NCBI RefSeq assembly: GCF_031624495.1
Contig: NZ_JAMQOP010000002.1
Location: 620,001 to 684,000 of the forward strand
Reading direction: 5' to 3'
DNA from: Halogeometricum sp. S1BR25-6
Lineage (GTDB): Archaea > Halobacteriota > Halobacteria > Halobacteriales > Haloferacaceae
DNA length: 64,000 nucleotides
A model generated the notes under the pieces. The model was not told where the DNA came from. It saw only the letters and a list, made by a program, of their open reading frames with translations, and searched no databases. Below, one piece after another: positions 8,915 to 17,276 of the stretch (position 1 is the stretch's first letter; each line of letters opens with the position of its first letter). Position numbers and translations under genes: made by a program.

Positions 8915-9244
8915 ATGTCGGGAGCAGACGACGAGAAACCGGAACGCGACTCCGAGCGAGTCGACGAGCGATTCGAGGCGTTGTCGAACGCCTCGCGGAG
9001 ACGAATCCTCCTCGAACTCCTCGACCGGGAGTCGCTCGGAATCGACGCGGACCTCATCGACGACGACGACCCGGCGGGTCGTCCGACGGAGTTGTACCAC
9101 GTCCACCTGCCGAAACTCCACGCGGCGGCGTTCGTCGAGTGGGACAGGGAGGCGGGCGTCCTCCGACGCGGCGCGCGCTTCGATGACCTCGTTCCCGTGT
9201 TGCGGTTCATCCGCGAGGACGCGGACGACCGCTCGGGGCAGTGA
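8915..9244 (+). CDS. Small winged-helix regulator, DUF7344-like
   Basis: A protein of about 109 residues made almost entirely of one ArsR-like winged-helix domain. RFEALSNASRRRILLELLDR is the first helix pair, and ELYHVHLPKLHAAAFVEWDR is the recognition helix and wing entry. This architecture is common among haloarchaeal DUF7344 transcription regulators; the target is unknown. The ATG at 8915 is preferred, and a GTG at 8903 would add four residues. It is transcribed away from the HTH-10 gene, so the 144 bases between them must hold both promoters. Confidence 0.82.
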   Translation: MSGADDEKPERDSERVDERFEALSNASRRRILLELLDRESLGIDADLIDDDDPAGRPTELYHVHLPKLHAAAFVEWDREAGVLRRGARFDDLVPVLRFIREDADDRSGQ

Positions 9245-9320
9245 CGGAACGTCGCGGAGACGACCCGCCGGGACCTCGCGGGCGCGTAATATACAAGGCG
9301 AAAAGTGAATACATGAACCT

Positions 9321-9348
9321 CCCTCTACGAGGGTAGATTGTCTCTTTT
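9321..9348 (+). terminator. Possible terminator hairpin with T-rich tail
   Basis: CCCTC-TAC-GAGGG (9321-9333) forms a 5-bp stem and is followed within 15 bases by CTCTTTT. It lies about 80 bases after the DUF7344-like gene and could end its transcript. The rest of the gap 9245-9468 shows nothing recognisable. Confidence 0.3.
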
Positions 9349-9468
9349 GAACTACGGGAGAGCGGCCGACGGCGTCTCTGCGGAGTTCTCTGCCGGGCGG
9401 CAGCGACGAGGACGACGGCGAGAAGCACGGGACACCGACGGCGCGCGGGGGGACGCGAACGAGGACCG

Positions 9469-10524
9469 ATGAGCGACCTCTACGAGGCCGTCTCCGGACT
9501 GCCACTGCGCATCGTCGACACGGCGCGGACGCGACGCGGACGCGACACGTCGAGCGGGTTCCGCCGCGCGACGACGACGTTTCACCTGCGTGGCGATGGC
9601 GTCTCCGGCCGCGGCGAGGACGTCACGTACGACACCGAGGACCACAAGGCGTTGGAGAGCGCCCCGGCGTTCGACCTTCGGGGACGCTATGCGTCGTTCG
9701 CCGCCTTCTCGGAGTACCTCGACGACGTCGACCTGTTCCCGCGCGCGCGGCCGACGCAAGAGGCGGCCCGTCACTACCGTCGGTGGGCGCTCGAATCCGC
9801 GGCGCTGGACCTCGCATTAAAACAGAACGACCGCTCGCTCGGGGAGGCCGTCGGGCGGACGCCGAGTCCGCTCCGGTTCGTCGTCTCGACCCGACTGGGC
9901 GACCCACCGACGACCGACCGGGTGGAGGAACTGCTCGGCGCCGACCCCGGCGCGGAGTTCAAACTCGACCCGACGACCGACTGGACCGACGAACTCGTCG
10001 ACTCGCTCGCCGGGACGGACGCCGTCCGCATCGTCGACCTGAAGGGCCACTACGAGGGCACCGACGTGGACCAGGCGCCCGACCCCGACCTGTACGAGCG
10101 AGTACTGCGGGGCTTTCCGGACGCGGTGGTCGAGGACCCGGCGCTCACCGAGACGACGCGCCCCCTGTTCGACGGCGAGGAGGCGCGCGTCTCGTGGGAC
10201 GCGCCCGTCACCGGGGTGGACTCGGTGCGGGAACTCCCCTTCGAGCCCTCGTGGCTGAACGTCAAACCCTCGCGGTTCGGGACGGTGGAGTCGCTGTTCG
10301 AGACCATCGAGTACGCCGAATCGCGCGGCATCTCGCTGTACGGCGGCGGCCAGTTCGAACTCGACGTGGGGCGCGACCACATCCAACTGCTCGCGTCGCT
10401 GTTCTATCCGGAGGGGCCGAACGACGTGGCGCCGGGCGCGTACAACGACCCGACGCTGTCCGACGGCCTCCCGACGAGTCCGCTCGACGCCCCGACGAAC
10501 CCGGCGGGTCTCGACTGGGATTAA
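9469..10524 (+). CDS. Enolase-superfamily-like protein (haloarchaeal)
   Basis: A 351-residue protein with an enolase/muconate-cycloisomerase-like plan: an N-terminal capping region, then a TIM-barrel-like segment. Barrel strands ending in acidic residues are visible as EFKLDPTTDW, VRIVDLKGHYEG, AVVEDPALTE and VSWDAPVTG, resembling the three metal-binding acidic positions of the superfamily. The Lys pairs normally acting as catalytic bases are not obvious, although SWLNVKPSRFG keeps a Lys at the fifth strand. It is probably an isomerase or dehydratase of sugar acids, or an inactive relative. Its stop overlaps the stop of the convergent CARF-like gene by 4 bases. Confidence 0.72.
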   Translation: MSDLYEAVSGLPLRIVDTARTRRGRDTSSGFRRATTTFHLRGDGVSGRGEDVTYDTEDHKALESAPAFDLRGRYASFAAFSEYLDDVDLFPRARPTQEAARHYRRWALESAALDLALKQNDRSLGEAVGRTPSPLRFVVSTRLGDPPTTDRVEELLGADPGAEFKLDPTTDWTDELVDSLAGTDAVRIVDLKGHYEGTDVDQAPDPDLYERVLRGFPDAVVEDPALTETTRPLFDGEEARVSWDAPVTGVDSVRELPFEPSWLNVKPSRFGTVESLFETIEYAESRGISLYGGGQFELDVGRDHIQLLASLFYPEGPNDVAPGAYNDPTLSDGLPTSPLDAPTNPAGLDWD

Positions 10525-11453
10525 AACTCCCCGCCGGTCCGGGAGAGTTCGTCGGCGTCGGCGCCGGCGTGCGACCGGACCCACAACTCGCCGATGCGCG
10601 AGAGGCGTGTACGGTAGGACTTCCCGTGCTCCTCCTGTTCGATGTAGCCCTTCCCGCCGGGACCGAGTCGGTCGACGTTGTAGATGACCTTCGAGCGGAA
10701 GGAGTCGGTGTACTCCTCATTCATGTCGCGAGCGAGCGTCTCCGCCAACTCGGAGACGGACTCGAACTCGCCGTACTCGCCCAACTCGAACAGGATAATC
10801 TCCTCGAAGGGCTTGACGTTCGAGAAGGAGGCGACGGGCAACTCGACGATGTGCTCCTCGCCGATGCGCTTGGCGCCGATGGTCGTCCCGCGTTCGTCGA
10901 ACTCCTCTAAGAGGTCCGAAGCCGTCTCGAACCGCTCGCGGACCCGGTCGTCGTCCAACTCCTCGCCGTCCAACAGGTCGCCGAGCAGGTCCCGCGCCTC
11001 GCGGACCTCTTCGGCGAGTTCGGTCTCCAGATACTTCTCGGGGGCCGTGTAGTACGTGTGGATGCGCTCTCTGTCCTCCTGTCGCTCGACCATCACCGAG
11101 TGGGCCGCGGTGGCGAACGCGAAGGAGACGGGCCGCGGCATCGACGAGACGTTCACCCACACCTCGGCGTCCTCTCCCCTATCGAGTTCGGTGTTGATGA
11201 GATCGTACGCCTGCTCGAAGGCCGTGTCGTAGTCGTAGACGTCGTCGATGACGACGCGTTCGGTGTCGGCGCCGAGGAGATTCCGGAAGTCCTGCTCCAA
11301 CTTCTGTGAGAGGTTCTGGGAGTACTCCACGTTTGCCTCGCTCCCCACCGCCCCCTCCAAGAGGATGACGCGGTCGACGTCCAACTGGTCGCGTATCAGA
11401 GGCGCGATGAGTCGGTCGTAGTCGAACCCGACCGGGACGATGTGCGTCTGCAT
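10521..11453 (-). CDS. CARF-like/HTH transcriptional regulator, HFX_2341 (DUF6293) type
   Basis: A 310-residue protein. The first half is a Rossmann-like domain, with THIVPVGFDYDRLIAPLIRD as first strand and helix. The segment VWVNVSSMPRPVSFAFATAA (about residues 97-116) resembles the ligand-binding loop of CARF domains (N-[ST]-[ST]-G-type turn before a helix). The C-terminus looks like a winged-helix DNA-binding domain: ESVSELAETLARDMNEEY followed by SKVIYNVDRL. From family knowledge this is the HFX_2341 family of haloarchaeal regulators. It stands alone, with no CRISPR or defence gene nearby, so a role in housekeeping signalling through a nucleotide ligand is possible. Confidence 0.82.
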   Translation of the reverse strand: MQTHIVPVGFDYDRLIAPLIRDQLDVDRVILLEGAVGSEANVEYSQNLSQKLEQDFRNLLGADTERVVIDDVYDYDTAFEQAYDLINTELDRGEDAEVWVNVSSMPRPVSFAFATAAHSVMVERQEDRERIHTYYTAPEKYLETELAEEVREARDLLGDLLDGEELDDDRVRERFETASDLLEEFDERGTTIGAKRIGEEHIVELPVASFSNVKPFEEIILFELGEYGEFESVSELAETLARDMNEEYTDSFRSKVIYNVDRLGPGGKGYIEQEEHGKSYRTRLSRIGELWVRSHAGADADELSRTGGEF

Positions 11454-11546
11454 GAGTGGAAGGTCGCCCTCGCGGCTATAAAAGACACCAGATGGCGTCT
11501 CGGGGGACGAAACGGCGAGGCGTTGGGTCGTCGGGTCGTCGGGTCG

Positions 11547-11945
11547 TCAGGGAATCGCGTTCCCGCCCACCGTCACGTTCAGTTTCTCGACGGTCGAAGA
11601 GTTGACCGAGTCGCTGGCGACGACCGTCGCGTTCGACTGCGCCGGGAGGGAGACGACGACTCTCGTCTGCCCCGGGTGGACGGTCGTCGTGAGGAACGTC
11701 CGACCGGACTCGTCGACGACGGAGATAGTCGTCACGTCCTCGACGGCCGGGGTCGACTTCAGGGTGATAGCCGTCCGGACGCCCGTCCCGGACCACGACT
11801 CGGTGGCCGAGACGCGGTCGAAGACGGCCGACCCGCCCGTGTCCGCCTCGACGGTCGGACCGACGGTGAGACACCCGCCGAACGCGAGCGTCGACACCAC
11901 GAGCAACGCGACGAGCGAGCGGCGGATGCGGGTCACACGGACCAC
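11547..11945 (-). CDS. Secreted lipoprotein, haloarchaeal
   Basis: A 132-residue exported protein. The N-terminus has positive residues (MVRVTRIRRS), a hydrophobic core (LVALLVVSTLAF) and a lipobox ending FGGC at Cys24, so it is probably lipid-anchored outside the membrane. There is no twin Arg-Arg-x-hydrophobic Tat motif, so export by Sec is likely. The mature part is a small beta-rich domain with Thr/Ser/Val-rich text and no catalytic motif, reminiscent of an Ig-like fold. The function is unknown. It lies between the CARF-like gene and the DUF4177 gene and shares no operon signal with either. Confidence 0.75.
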   Translation of the reverse strand: MVRVTRIRRSLVALLVVSTLAFGGCLTVGPTVEADTGGSAVFDRVSATESWSGTGVRTAITLKSTPAVEDVTTISVVDESGRTFLTTTVHPGQTRVVVSLPAQSNATVVASDSVNSSTVEKLNVTVGGNAIP

Positions 11946-12056
11946 CTCGTCGGCGACGGGAAAAAGCGTTCTCGCCGGACGCCGCGGGACCGGCGCGAGC
12001 GAGAAGTGCGGCGGGTGCCCACGGGGTTAACTGACCGCGGTGGGTGAACTTCGGGT

Positions 12057-12254
12057 ATGGCGACCGACCAACCGTCCGAGTGGGAGTACAGGGCCATCGA
12101 ACCGCCGAAGGGACTGACCAAACGGGAGTCCGTCAACCCGACCGCGCGACTCAACGAACTCGGGTCGGAGGGCTGGGAGTTCACGGGCACCATCGAGTAC
12201 GACAAGGGCGGGACGAAGTTCATCGTGTTCAAGCGCCCGGTCCGCGATGAGTGA
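12057..12254 (+). CDS. DUF4177 family small protein
   Basis: A 65-residue protein matching the DUF4177 pattern: an opening W-EY-AIE strand, then LNELGSEGWEFTGTIE and a C-terminal strand (KFIVFKRPV). The family is a small soluble beta-alpha-beta fold of unknown role. It overlaps the next gene by 8 bases (12247-12254), so the two are almost certainly co-transcribed and translationally coupled. The start ATG at 12057 gives the expected family N-terminus. Confidence 0.85.
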   Translation: MATDQPSEWEYRAIEPPKGLTKRESVNPTARLNELGSEGWEFTGTIEYDKGGTKFIVFKRPVRDE

Positions 12255-13254
12255 CGACGGCGACGACCTCTCGACGGAGAACACGCTCCGCGAGCGGACC
12301 GGCGTGAACGAGTATCTGTTCTGGGTGCTCCTCGGCGTGGACCGCCGGGTCATCGTCGGCGCGTTGGCCCTCGTCGTCTTCGTCGCGTTCGTGGGGTCGG
12401 GGGTCCTCAAACCGGTGTCGCTGCGGGTGACGATGGAACGGAGCGACATGGTCGAGACGCTGTTCTCGGGACTCGTCGGTGCGATAATCACCAGCACGAC
12501 GCTCGTCGTCTCGATCAACCAACTCGTGCTCTCCCAAGAGATCGGGTCGCTCGGCACCCAGCGCAACCGGATGGACGTGACGATGGACTTCTACCAGAAC
12601 ACGGACGACCTGCTCGGGAAGACGACGCCGTCGGACCCGGCGGTGCTCTTGGCGGAGGTCATCGAGGTGTGCGTGGGCCGGGCGCGTGCGCTCCGCGACG
12701 CCGTCGCCGGCAACGACAGCGACGAACTCCGCGGGAAGGTCGAGACGTACGTCGAGGACCTCGAAGAGAACGCCGACACGGCGATGTCCGAACTCGAAGA
12801 CTCGGATTTCGGGACGTTCAACGTCGTCTCGCCCGCTCTCGATTTCAACTACGCCCGCAAGATGTACGACGCGCGGCGTCTCGGCGAGCAGTACGAGGGA
12901 GAGATAGGCGACGACGAGCGGAGCGCGCTCAGAGATGTGCTGGAGGCGGTCACGATGTACGGTCCCATCCGGGAGTACGTGAAGGTGCTGTACCTCCAGT
13001 GGGCGCTGGTGAAGCTCTCGCGGGCGATTCTGTACGCCTCCGTTCCGGCCTTGGTCGTCGCCGGCGCCATCGTCGTCTTCGTCGACCCGAACACGTTCAC
13101 CGGGACGATACTGGGACTGGAGACGATTCTCTGGGTCGTCAGCGTCGGGTTCACGATATCGGTGCTGCCGTTCTTGGTGTTCATCGCCTACGTGCTCCGG
13201 TTGGCGACGCTGGCGAAGCAGACGCTCACGGTCGGGTCGCTCATCCTGAGTTAG
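12247..13254 (+). CDS. Haloarchaeal multi-pass membrane protein, unknown function
   Basis: A 335-residue protein with a short acidic N-terminus and two helices around residues 37-53 and 75-95 (IVGALALVVFVAFVGSGVL and GLVGAIITSTTLVVSINQLV). A long soluble, mostly helical middle of about 150 residues follows, and then two or three C-terminal helices (VPALVVAGAIVVFV and beyond). It contains no known transporter or enzyme motif. The central conserved-looking stretch STTLVVSINQLVLSQEIGSL is typical of a haloarchaeal family I know only as hypothetical. It is coupled to the upstream DUF4177 gene by an 8-base overlap, so the two may act together. Confidence 0.75.
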   Translation: MSDDGDDLSTENTLRERTGVNEYLFWVLLGVDRRVIVGALALVVFVAFVGSGVLKPVSLRVTMERSDMVETLFSGLVGAIITSTTLVVSINQLVLSQEIGSLGTQRNRMDVTMDFYQNTDDLLGKTTPSDPAVLLAEVIEVCVGRARALRDAVAGNDSDELRGKVETYVEDLEENADTAMSELEDSDFGTFNVVSPALDFNYARKMYDARRLGEQYEGEIGDDERSALRDVLEAVTMYGPIREYVKVLYLQWALVKLSRAILYASVPALVVAGAIVVFVDPNTFTGTILGLETILWVVSVGFTISVLPFLVFIAYVLRLATLAKQTLTVGSLILS

Positions 13255-13285
13255 AGCGACTCGGTCTCGCCTTCGACGGTCTCGG

Positions 13286-13672
13286 TCACTCGAAGACGCT
13301 CACGTCGAGATGCGTCCCGCCGCGGAGGTAGTCCGCGCCGATGAACAGCAGCGGAAGCCCCGCGAGACCGGTGGCGACCGCCAAAAACAGGTCCTCCCCG
13401 GTCCCCCCGGCGGCCATCCGCGCCGCGTTCACGAGCATCGAGGCGGCGAGCGCGACGTCCGCGACGCCCGCGAAGACATACCACGGGAGCGCCCGACCGC
13501 CGAGCGACAGCGACGGGACGAGTCCGGCGACGGCGAAGCCGCACCCCGCGACGAACAGACAGCCGACGACGAGGGCGACCAGAAGCGTGTGCGGCGGCGC
13601 GACGGCGACGAACAGGAGCGACCCGGGGAGAAAGAGGAGCGCGGGGAGGAGGAACAGGCGACGGCGCTTCGT
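13286..13672 (-). CDS. Small four-helix membrane protein with apparent ACG start
   Basis: The minus frame ending at 13286 encodes a convincing membrane protein with four hydrophobic segments (LFLLPALLFLPGSLLFVAVA, LLVALVVGCLFVAGCGFAVA, WYVFAGVADVALAASMLV, FLAVATGLAGLPLLFIGADY) and strong GC3 bias. The frame has no ATG, GTG or TTG before the first helix; a TAG lies 24 bases further upstream. The natural N-terminus would be x-Lys-Arg-Arg-Arg-Leu-Phe, starting at an ACG codon (13670-13672). A TTTAGG box about 27 bases earlier is placed as for a leaderless ATG. So either ACG is used, the start has mutated from ATG, or there is an error. That gives 128 residues, function unknown. Confidence 0.55.
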   Translation of the reverse strand, partial: TKRRRLFLLPALLFLPGSLLFVAVAPPHTLLVALVVGCLFVAGCGFAVAGLVPSLSLGGRALPWYVFAGVADVALAASMLVNAARMAAGGTGEDLFLAVATGLAGLPLLFIGADYLRGGTHLDVSVFE

Positions 13673-13740
13673 ACCGGTCGGTCGGTTGAGAGGAACCTAA
13701 ACGCACCGACCTCGCGGAAACGCCGCGATATCGGCGCCGG

Positions 13741-14301
13741 TTACAACCCCGACAGCACTTCGTCGGTCGTCCGCACGTCCGCGAACTCCCGGTAGAGGTG
13801 CGCAAGCGCGGTCCGGTGCATCTCTTCGGCGCCGTAGCGTTCACCGTCCGGTCCCTCGCGTTCGTGCGCCGCGGTGGCGTCGGAGACGACGGTGGCGTCG
13901 AACCCCAGGTTCTCCGCCATTCTCGTGGTAGTGGAGACGCAGTGGTCGGTGGTGAGGCCGACGACGACCACCGACTCGTGACCCCCCTCACGCAGCCACG
14001 ACTCCAACTCGGTGCCGACGAACGCCGAGTTGACCTCCTTCGTGAACACCGGTTCCCCCTCCCGCGGTTCGGTCTCCGGTTTCCACGCGAATCCCGGCCG
14101 CTCCGGGCGGAGCGGGGAGTCCGGTTCGGTCGAACCGTGCCGGACGTGGACGAGGGGGAGGCCGTTCTCGCGCCACGCCGAGAGCAGGCGGGCGGCGTTC
14201 GCCTCGGCGTCCGGGGTGCTGCGCTCGCCGTGCACCGGGTCGTCGAGACCCGTCTGGAGGTCGACGAGGAGGAGGACGGGGGGAGCGTCGGCCTCAGTCA
14301 T
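13741..14301 (-). CDS. Cysteine hydrolase, isochorismatase family
   Basis: A 186-residue alpha/beta hydrolase of the isochorismatase/nicotinamidase superfamily, which cleaves amides or vinyl ethers through a cysteine. The full Asp-Lys-Cys triad is visible: Asp14 in LLLVDLQTG, Lys89 in [12 protein letters not shown], and Cys121 in [20 protein letters not shown]. The non-prolyl cis-peptide turn typical of the family precedes the Cys. The substrate is undetermined. Its ATG overlaps the stop of the YqcI/YcgG gene by 8 bases, so it is the second gene of that operon. Confidence 0.9.
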   Translation of the reverse strand: MTEADAPPVLLLVDLQTGLDDPVHGERSTPDAEANAARLLSAWRENGLPLVHVRHGSTEPDSPLRPERPGFAWKPETEPREGEPVFTKEVNSAFVGTELESWLREGGHESVVVVGLTTDHCVSTTTRMAENLGFDATVVSDATAAHEREGPDGERYGAEEMHRTALAHLYREFADVRTTDEVLSGL

Positions 14302-15118
14302 CGGCGGCCCCGGCGTTCGGCGCGGGAGTCAGGTTCGGCGGCGCGGCCTTCGGGTGCTCTCTGGTGACGACGATGGGACAGTCGTCCGGCGACTCGGCGG
14401 CGTCCTCGCGGAAGAGGTACTGCGGCCACTCCCGGTCGCCGTCGACGCCCCAGTCGCCGAGGTCGGCGTGCGGGCAGACGCCGTCGTACTCCTCCATGCG
14501 GGACTGGATGGTCTCGCGTGCCTGCCGTCCGGCCTCGGTGTCGGCCGTGATACCGTCGAACAGCGACCGGGGCTGGAACGTGATTTCGAGGCCGACCGGA
14601 CAGTACCGGCTCCGTCGCTCCTCGTAGAACGGCGCGCGGCAGGTGGGGAACATCGGTTCGCCGCCGAAGCAGAACTCCCACTCGGGGTCGTCGGGGTCGG
14701 TTGGGATGTCCGCGGGCCACGGTTCGGGGTCGTGGACGTGGAGGAACTGCAGCAGATGCCACAGCGCCTCGTGGTAGTCGCCCTCCGAGAACTCCCGGTC
14801 CGGCGGGCGGAAGAACGTCACGAACGACGTCTGCCCCGGCAGGTCGCGGTAGACGTCCAGATACTCCAGCAGGGCGTCGCGGAAGGCGAGGAGCGCCTCT
14901 TTCTCCGTCAGCGAGGGGACGGCGGTGTACAGCGGTTCGCCGTCGCGGACGGAGTTCGCGCCGAAGTAGCAGGGGAAGGGCGTTCCCTCGTGGTCGCCGA
15001 GGAGGGCGTCGGTGAACGTCTCGAAGTGCCGGACGGCCCAGTCGGGTAGCTCCCCCGCCTCGACGCGGGCGGCCATCGTCTCCTGGTCGACGAGTGCTTG
15101 TACGCCCGGTTCGTTCAT
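14294..15118 (-). CDS. YqcI/YcgG family protein
   Basis: A 274-residue soluble protein of the YqcI/YcgG family. The family opening is seen at [20 protein letters not shown] (about residues 46-65), followed by the central FVTFFRPP and a block rich in Cys and Trp: [20 protein letters not shown] and [20 protein letters not shown]. These resemble Bacillus YqcI/YcgG and proteins annotated in rhizobitoxine-type pathways; the reaction is unknown. Several conserved Cys and His residues could bind a metal. It overlaps the downstream cysteine hydrolase by 8 bases. Nothing is seen in the 126 bases between it and the symporter gene. Confidence 0.85.
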   Translation of the reverse strand: MNEPGVQALVDQETMAARVEAGELPDWAVRHFETFTDALLGDHEGTPFPCYFGANSVRDGEPLYTAVPSLTEKEALLAFRDALLEYLDVYRDLPGQTSFVTFFRPPDREFSEGDYHEALWHLLQFLHVHDPEPWPADIPTDPDDPEWEFCFGGEPMFPTCRAPFYEERRSRYCPVGLEITFQPRSLFDGITADTEAGRQARETIQSRMEEYDGVCPHADLGDWGVDGDREWPQYLFREDAAESPDDCPIVVTREHPKAAPPNLTPAPNAGAADD

Positions 15119-15244
15119 GGTCGAGGGTTCGTCCGGACGAACATGAGCGCTTCGGAAGTGAGAGAATCGGTACGCGACGGTGCGCGCGCCGACCGAACGG
15201 AAATTGTGAGCGGCGGTCGGTGCGGGTTTCGGAAGATTGGATGT

Positions 15245-16747
15245 TCAGTCGGCGCGGCTGCCGACAGCGAACGTCCCGGCGTCCTCCTCGGCCGTCGCGG
15301 GCGTCAGGAGCGAGACGCTGACGGTGAGAGCGAAGGAGAGCGCCATCCCCCAGAGCGCGAAGTCCCACCCGAGGTAGGTCGGGGCGAACAGCGTCGCGCC
15401 GCCGACGGTCACGGGCGGGAGGAAGACGTGCAGGAGGTAGAACACCTGCGCTCCGACGATGCCGGCGTACATCCCGCGCTTCGTCGTCCGGGGCCAGTAC
15501 AGCGCCACCATCACCGGCAGCGCCAACTGCGCGAATCCGCCGAAGGCGGTGTCGCCAACCTCGACGAGCGTCCCCGGTCGGAACAGACTGGCGACGAACG
15601 TGAGGACGGCGAACGCCGCGACGCCGACGCGGGCGACCCACCCCTCGCGTTCGTCGGACGCCGCCGGGTTGACGAACGGTCGGTACAGGTCGCGGGTGAG
15701 GTACGACGACCCCGACAGCAGCATCGAGTCCGAGGAGGACATCATCGCGGCCATCGCGCCGGCGACGACGAGAGCGGCGAACCAGACGGGCGTGTACTCG
15801 TTCAAGAGAGCGGGGATGACGTTCGACCCCTCGGCCACCTCGACGCCCAGTCCGGCCGCCCACGCCCCGAGGAGGAACGCGGGGACGAACAGGAGGACGA
15901 CGAGGACGGGCCAGAGCGCGAACGACCGCTTCAGCACGCGCGCGTCCTTCGCCATGAAGAATCGCTGGTTTATCTGCGGGAACATCACGACGCCGAAGGC
16001 GATGGTGACCGCCGTCGAGATGACGTACTGGGGCGTGTAGAGGCCGCCGCCGAGGGCGAGCGCTTCGGGGGTGTTCTCGGCCATGCCCGCGGAGATGGTC
16101 GAGAGGCCGCCGGCCGCGGAGACGACCCACGCGACGGCCACCCAGACGATAGAGAGCATGAACAACCCCTGTATCGTGTCGGTCCACGCGACGCCGCGGA
16201 GGCCCGCGAGGCCGACGTACAGTATCATGAACAGGGTGATGAGGGCCGCGCCCGCCCAGTAGGGCACGGCACCCTCGGTGAGGCCGACGATGGCCTCGCC
16301 GGCGCCCATCTGTTGGAGCATCACGTAGGGGAACAGCCAGAAGAGGCTGAAGACGGCGACGAGGGCGCGGAGACGTTTCGACCCGAAGCGGTCCCCGAGC
16401 ATCTCGCCGAGCGTGACGTACCCCCGTGCGCGCCCGATGAGCCACTGGCGGTAGCCGACGACGTACCACAGGAGGGCGAAGAGGATGCCGTCCATCAGAC
16501 CCATCACGAGAATCCACTCGGGGCCGGCCGAGTAGGCGACGTTGGGGCCGCCGAAGAACGTGAACGCCGACAGCAGCGTCGCGAACGTCGTGAACAGGAG
16601 GACGACGGTGCCCAGCGACCGACTGGCGAGGTAGTAGTCCTCGGCGTCCCGACTCGTCAGGCGGTAGGCGACGAAGCCGACGAGAAGCGAGACGACGAGG
16701 TAGGCGCCGACGACGCCCATCTGGACGAGGAGGTCGGAGGCGACCAT
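15245..16747 (-). CDS. Sodium:solute symporter (SSS family)
   Basis: A 500-residue, roughly 13-helix secondary transporter of the SSS/SLC5 fold that imports an organic solute with sodium. The N-terminus (VVSLLVGFVAYRLTSRDAED followed by YYLASRSL) and the early segment FTTFATLLSAFTFFGGPNVA are characteristic and include the Ser/Thr-rich sodium-site region. GVAWTDTIQGLFMLSIVWVA is the helix 5-6 signature, and AAMMSSSDSMLLSGSSYLTR is the conserved helix 8 sodium-site segment. The substrate cannot be fixed, but the pairing with a DUF3311 gene is typical of organic-acid or pantothenate-like carriers. It follows the DUF3311 gene by one base. Confidence 0.93.
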   Translation of the reverse strand: MVASDLLVQMGVVGAYLVVSLLVGFVAYRLTSRDAEDYYLASRSLGTVVLLFTTFATLLSAFTFFGGPNVAYSAGPEWILVMGLMDGILFALLWYVVGYRQWLIGRARGYVTLGEMLGDRFGSKRLRALVAVFSLFWLFPYVMLQQMGAGEAIVGLTEGAVPYWAGAALITLFMILYVGLAGLRGVAWTDTIQGLFMLSIVWVAVAWVVSAAGGLSTISAGMAENTPEALALGGGLYTPQYVISTAVTIAFGVVMFPQINQRFFMAKDARVLKRSFALWPVLVVLLFVPAFLLGAWAAGLGVEVAEGSNVIPALLNEYTPVWFAALVVAGAMAAMMSSSDSMLLSGSSYLTRDLYRPFVNPAASDEREGWVARVGVAAFAVLTFVASLFRPGTLVEVGDTAFGGFAQLALPVMVALYWPRTTKRGMYAGIVGAQVFYLLHVFLPPVTVGGATLFAPTYLGWDFALWGMALSFALTVSVSLLTPATAEEDAGTFAVGSRAD

Positions 16748-16748
16748 C

Positions 16749-16988
16749 TTACGCCTCCCTCCCGACGTCCATGCCGCGGTCCCACGCGCCGCGCGTGAAC
16801 AGGTAGAACGCGCCGGAGGCGAGCGCCATCCACCCGACGTGCCACCACAGCCACACGGGCAGTCCGACCCACGTCGTCGCGTCGCGCCACAGGAACCACG
16901 GGACGGCGAAGGTCACCAAGACGGCGAACACGCCGACCCACAGATAATCCGTCTTCGGTCGCGTCATCGGTGTAAGATAGTCAGTCAT
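16749..16988 (-). CDS. DUF3311 small membrane protein, symporter partner
   Basis: A 79-residue two-helix protein (WVGVFAVLVTFAVPWFLW, then VWLWWHVGWMALASGAFYLF) of the DUF3311 family, which is nearly always encoded just before an SSS symporter and probably assists it. The ATG at 16988 is chosen because it directly follows the palindrome CTTACGTAAG. A second in-frame ATG at 16967 would remove seven residues, and an upstream extension to 17048 is basic and unlike the family. The stop is one base from the symporter start, so the two form an operon. Confidence 0.85.
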   Translation of the reverse strand: MTDYLTPMTRPKTDYLWVGVFAVLVTFAVPWFLWRDATTWVGLPVWLWWHVGWMALASGAFYLFTRGAWDRGMDVGREA

Positions 16989-16998
16989 CTTACGTAAG
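16989..16998. promoter_or_regulatory. Palindrome CTTACGTAAG at the start of the symporter operon
   Basis: A perfect 10-bp palindrome that ends at the ATG of the DUF3311 gene, in the position where a bound repressor would block transcription start or a leaderless 5' end. It is AT-rich against a very GC-rich background. No regulator gene is adjacent. Confidence 0.4.
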
Positions 16999-17198
16999 TA
17001 TTGTTGTTTCCGATTCGTTTCCCGGCTCCGAAGAGAAATTTCCTTCATAGCTGCGGAGCGGCGGCGGGGGAGAATCGAGGGTCGAACCGAACGCCGAGGG
17101 GGAGTCGCGAGCGTCGTCGTCGCGGCGGCGAGGACGCCGGTGACGACGACGAACGTCGAACCGGACGACCGGTACGATAGTTATTTGCCCGTAGCGAC

Positions 17199-17269
17199 CC
17201 TTATATAAGGCCGTCACCGAGTCGGTCGTGACACCATCACCGTCATCATCTCAGCACCCAGGAGGGGTG
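17199..17269 (+). promoter_or_regulatory. Promoter and Shine-Dalgarno of primase gene
   Basis: The palindromic TATA box CCTTATATAAGG is at 17199-17210. Transcription would start near 17235, leaving a leader of about 40 bases with a strong ribosome site, GGAGGGGTG (17261-17269), seven bases before the ATG at 17277. This is unlike the leaderless arrangement of most genes here and supports the chosen start. The remaining gap 16999-17198 holds the divergent promoter of the symporter operon and nothing else recognisable. Confidence 0.7.
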
Positions 17270-17276
17270 TCTCATC

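Noticed and set aside
9245-9468. Possible small RNA or leader before the enolase-like gene
   Set aside because: Apart from the short hairpin at 9321 there is no promoter box at a sensible distance.
10521-11453. CARF-like gene as part of a defence island
   Set aside because: All neighbours are metabolic or small membrane proteins; no nuclease, Cas or toxin gene is near.
13251-13991. Minus frame of 246 codons over the small membrane gene and the cysteine hydrolase start
   Set aside because: Its sequence is Arg/Ser/Pro-rich and out of phase with both well-supported genes.
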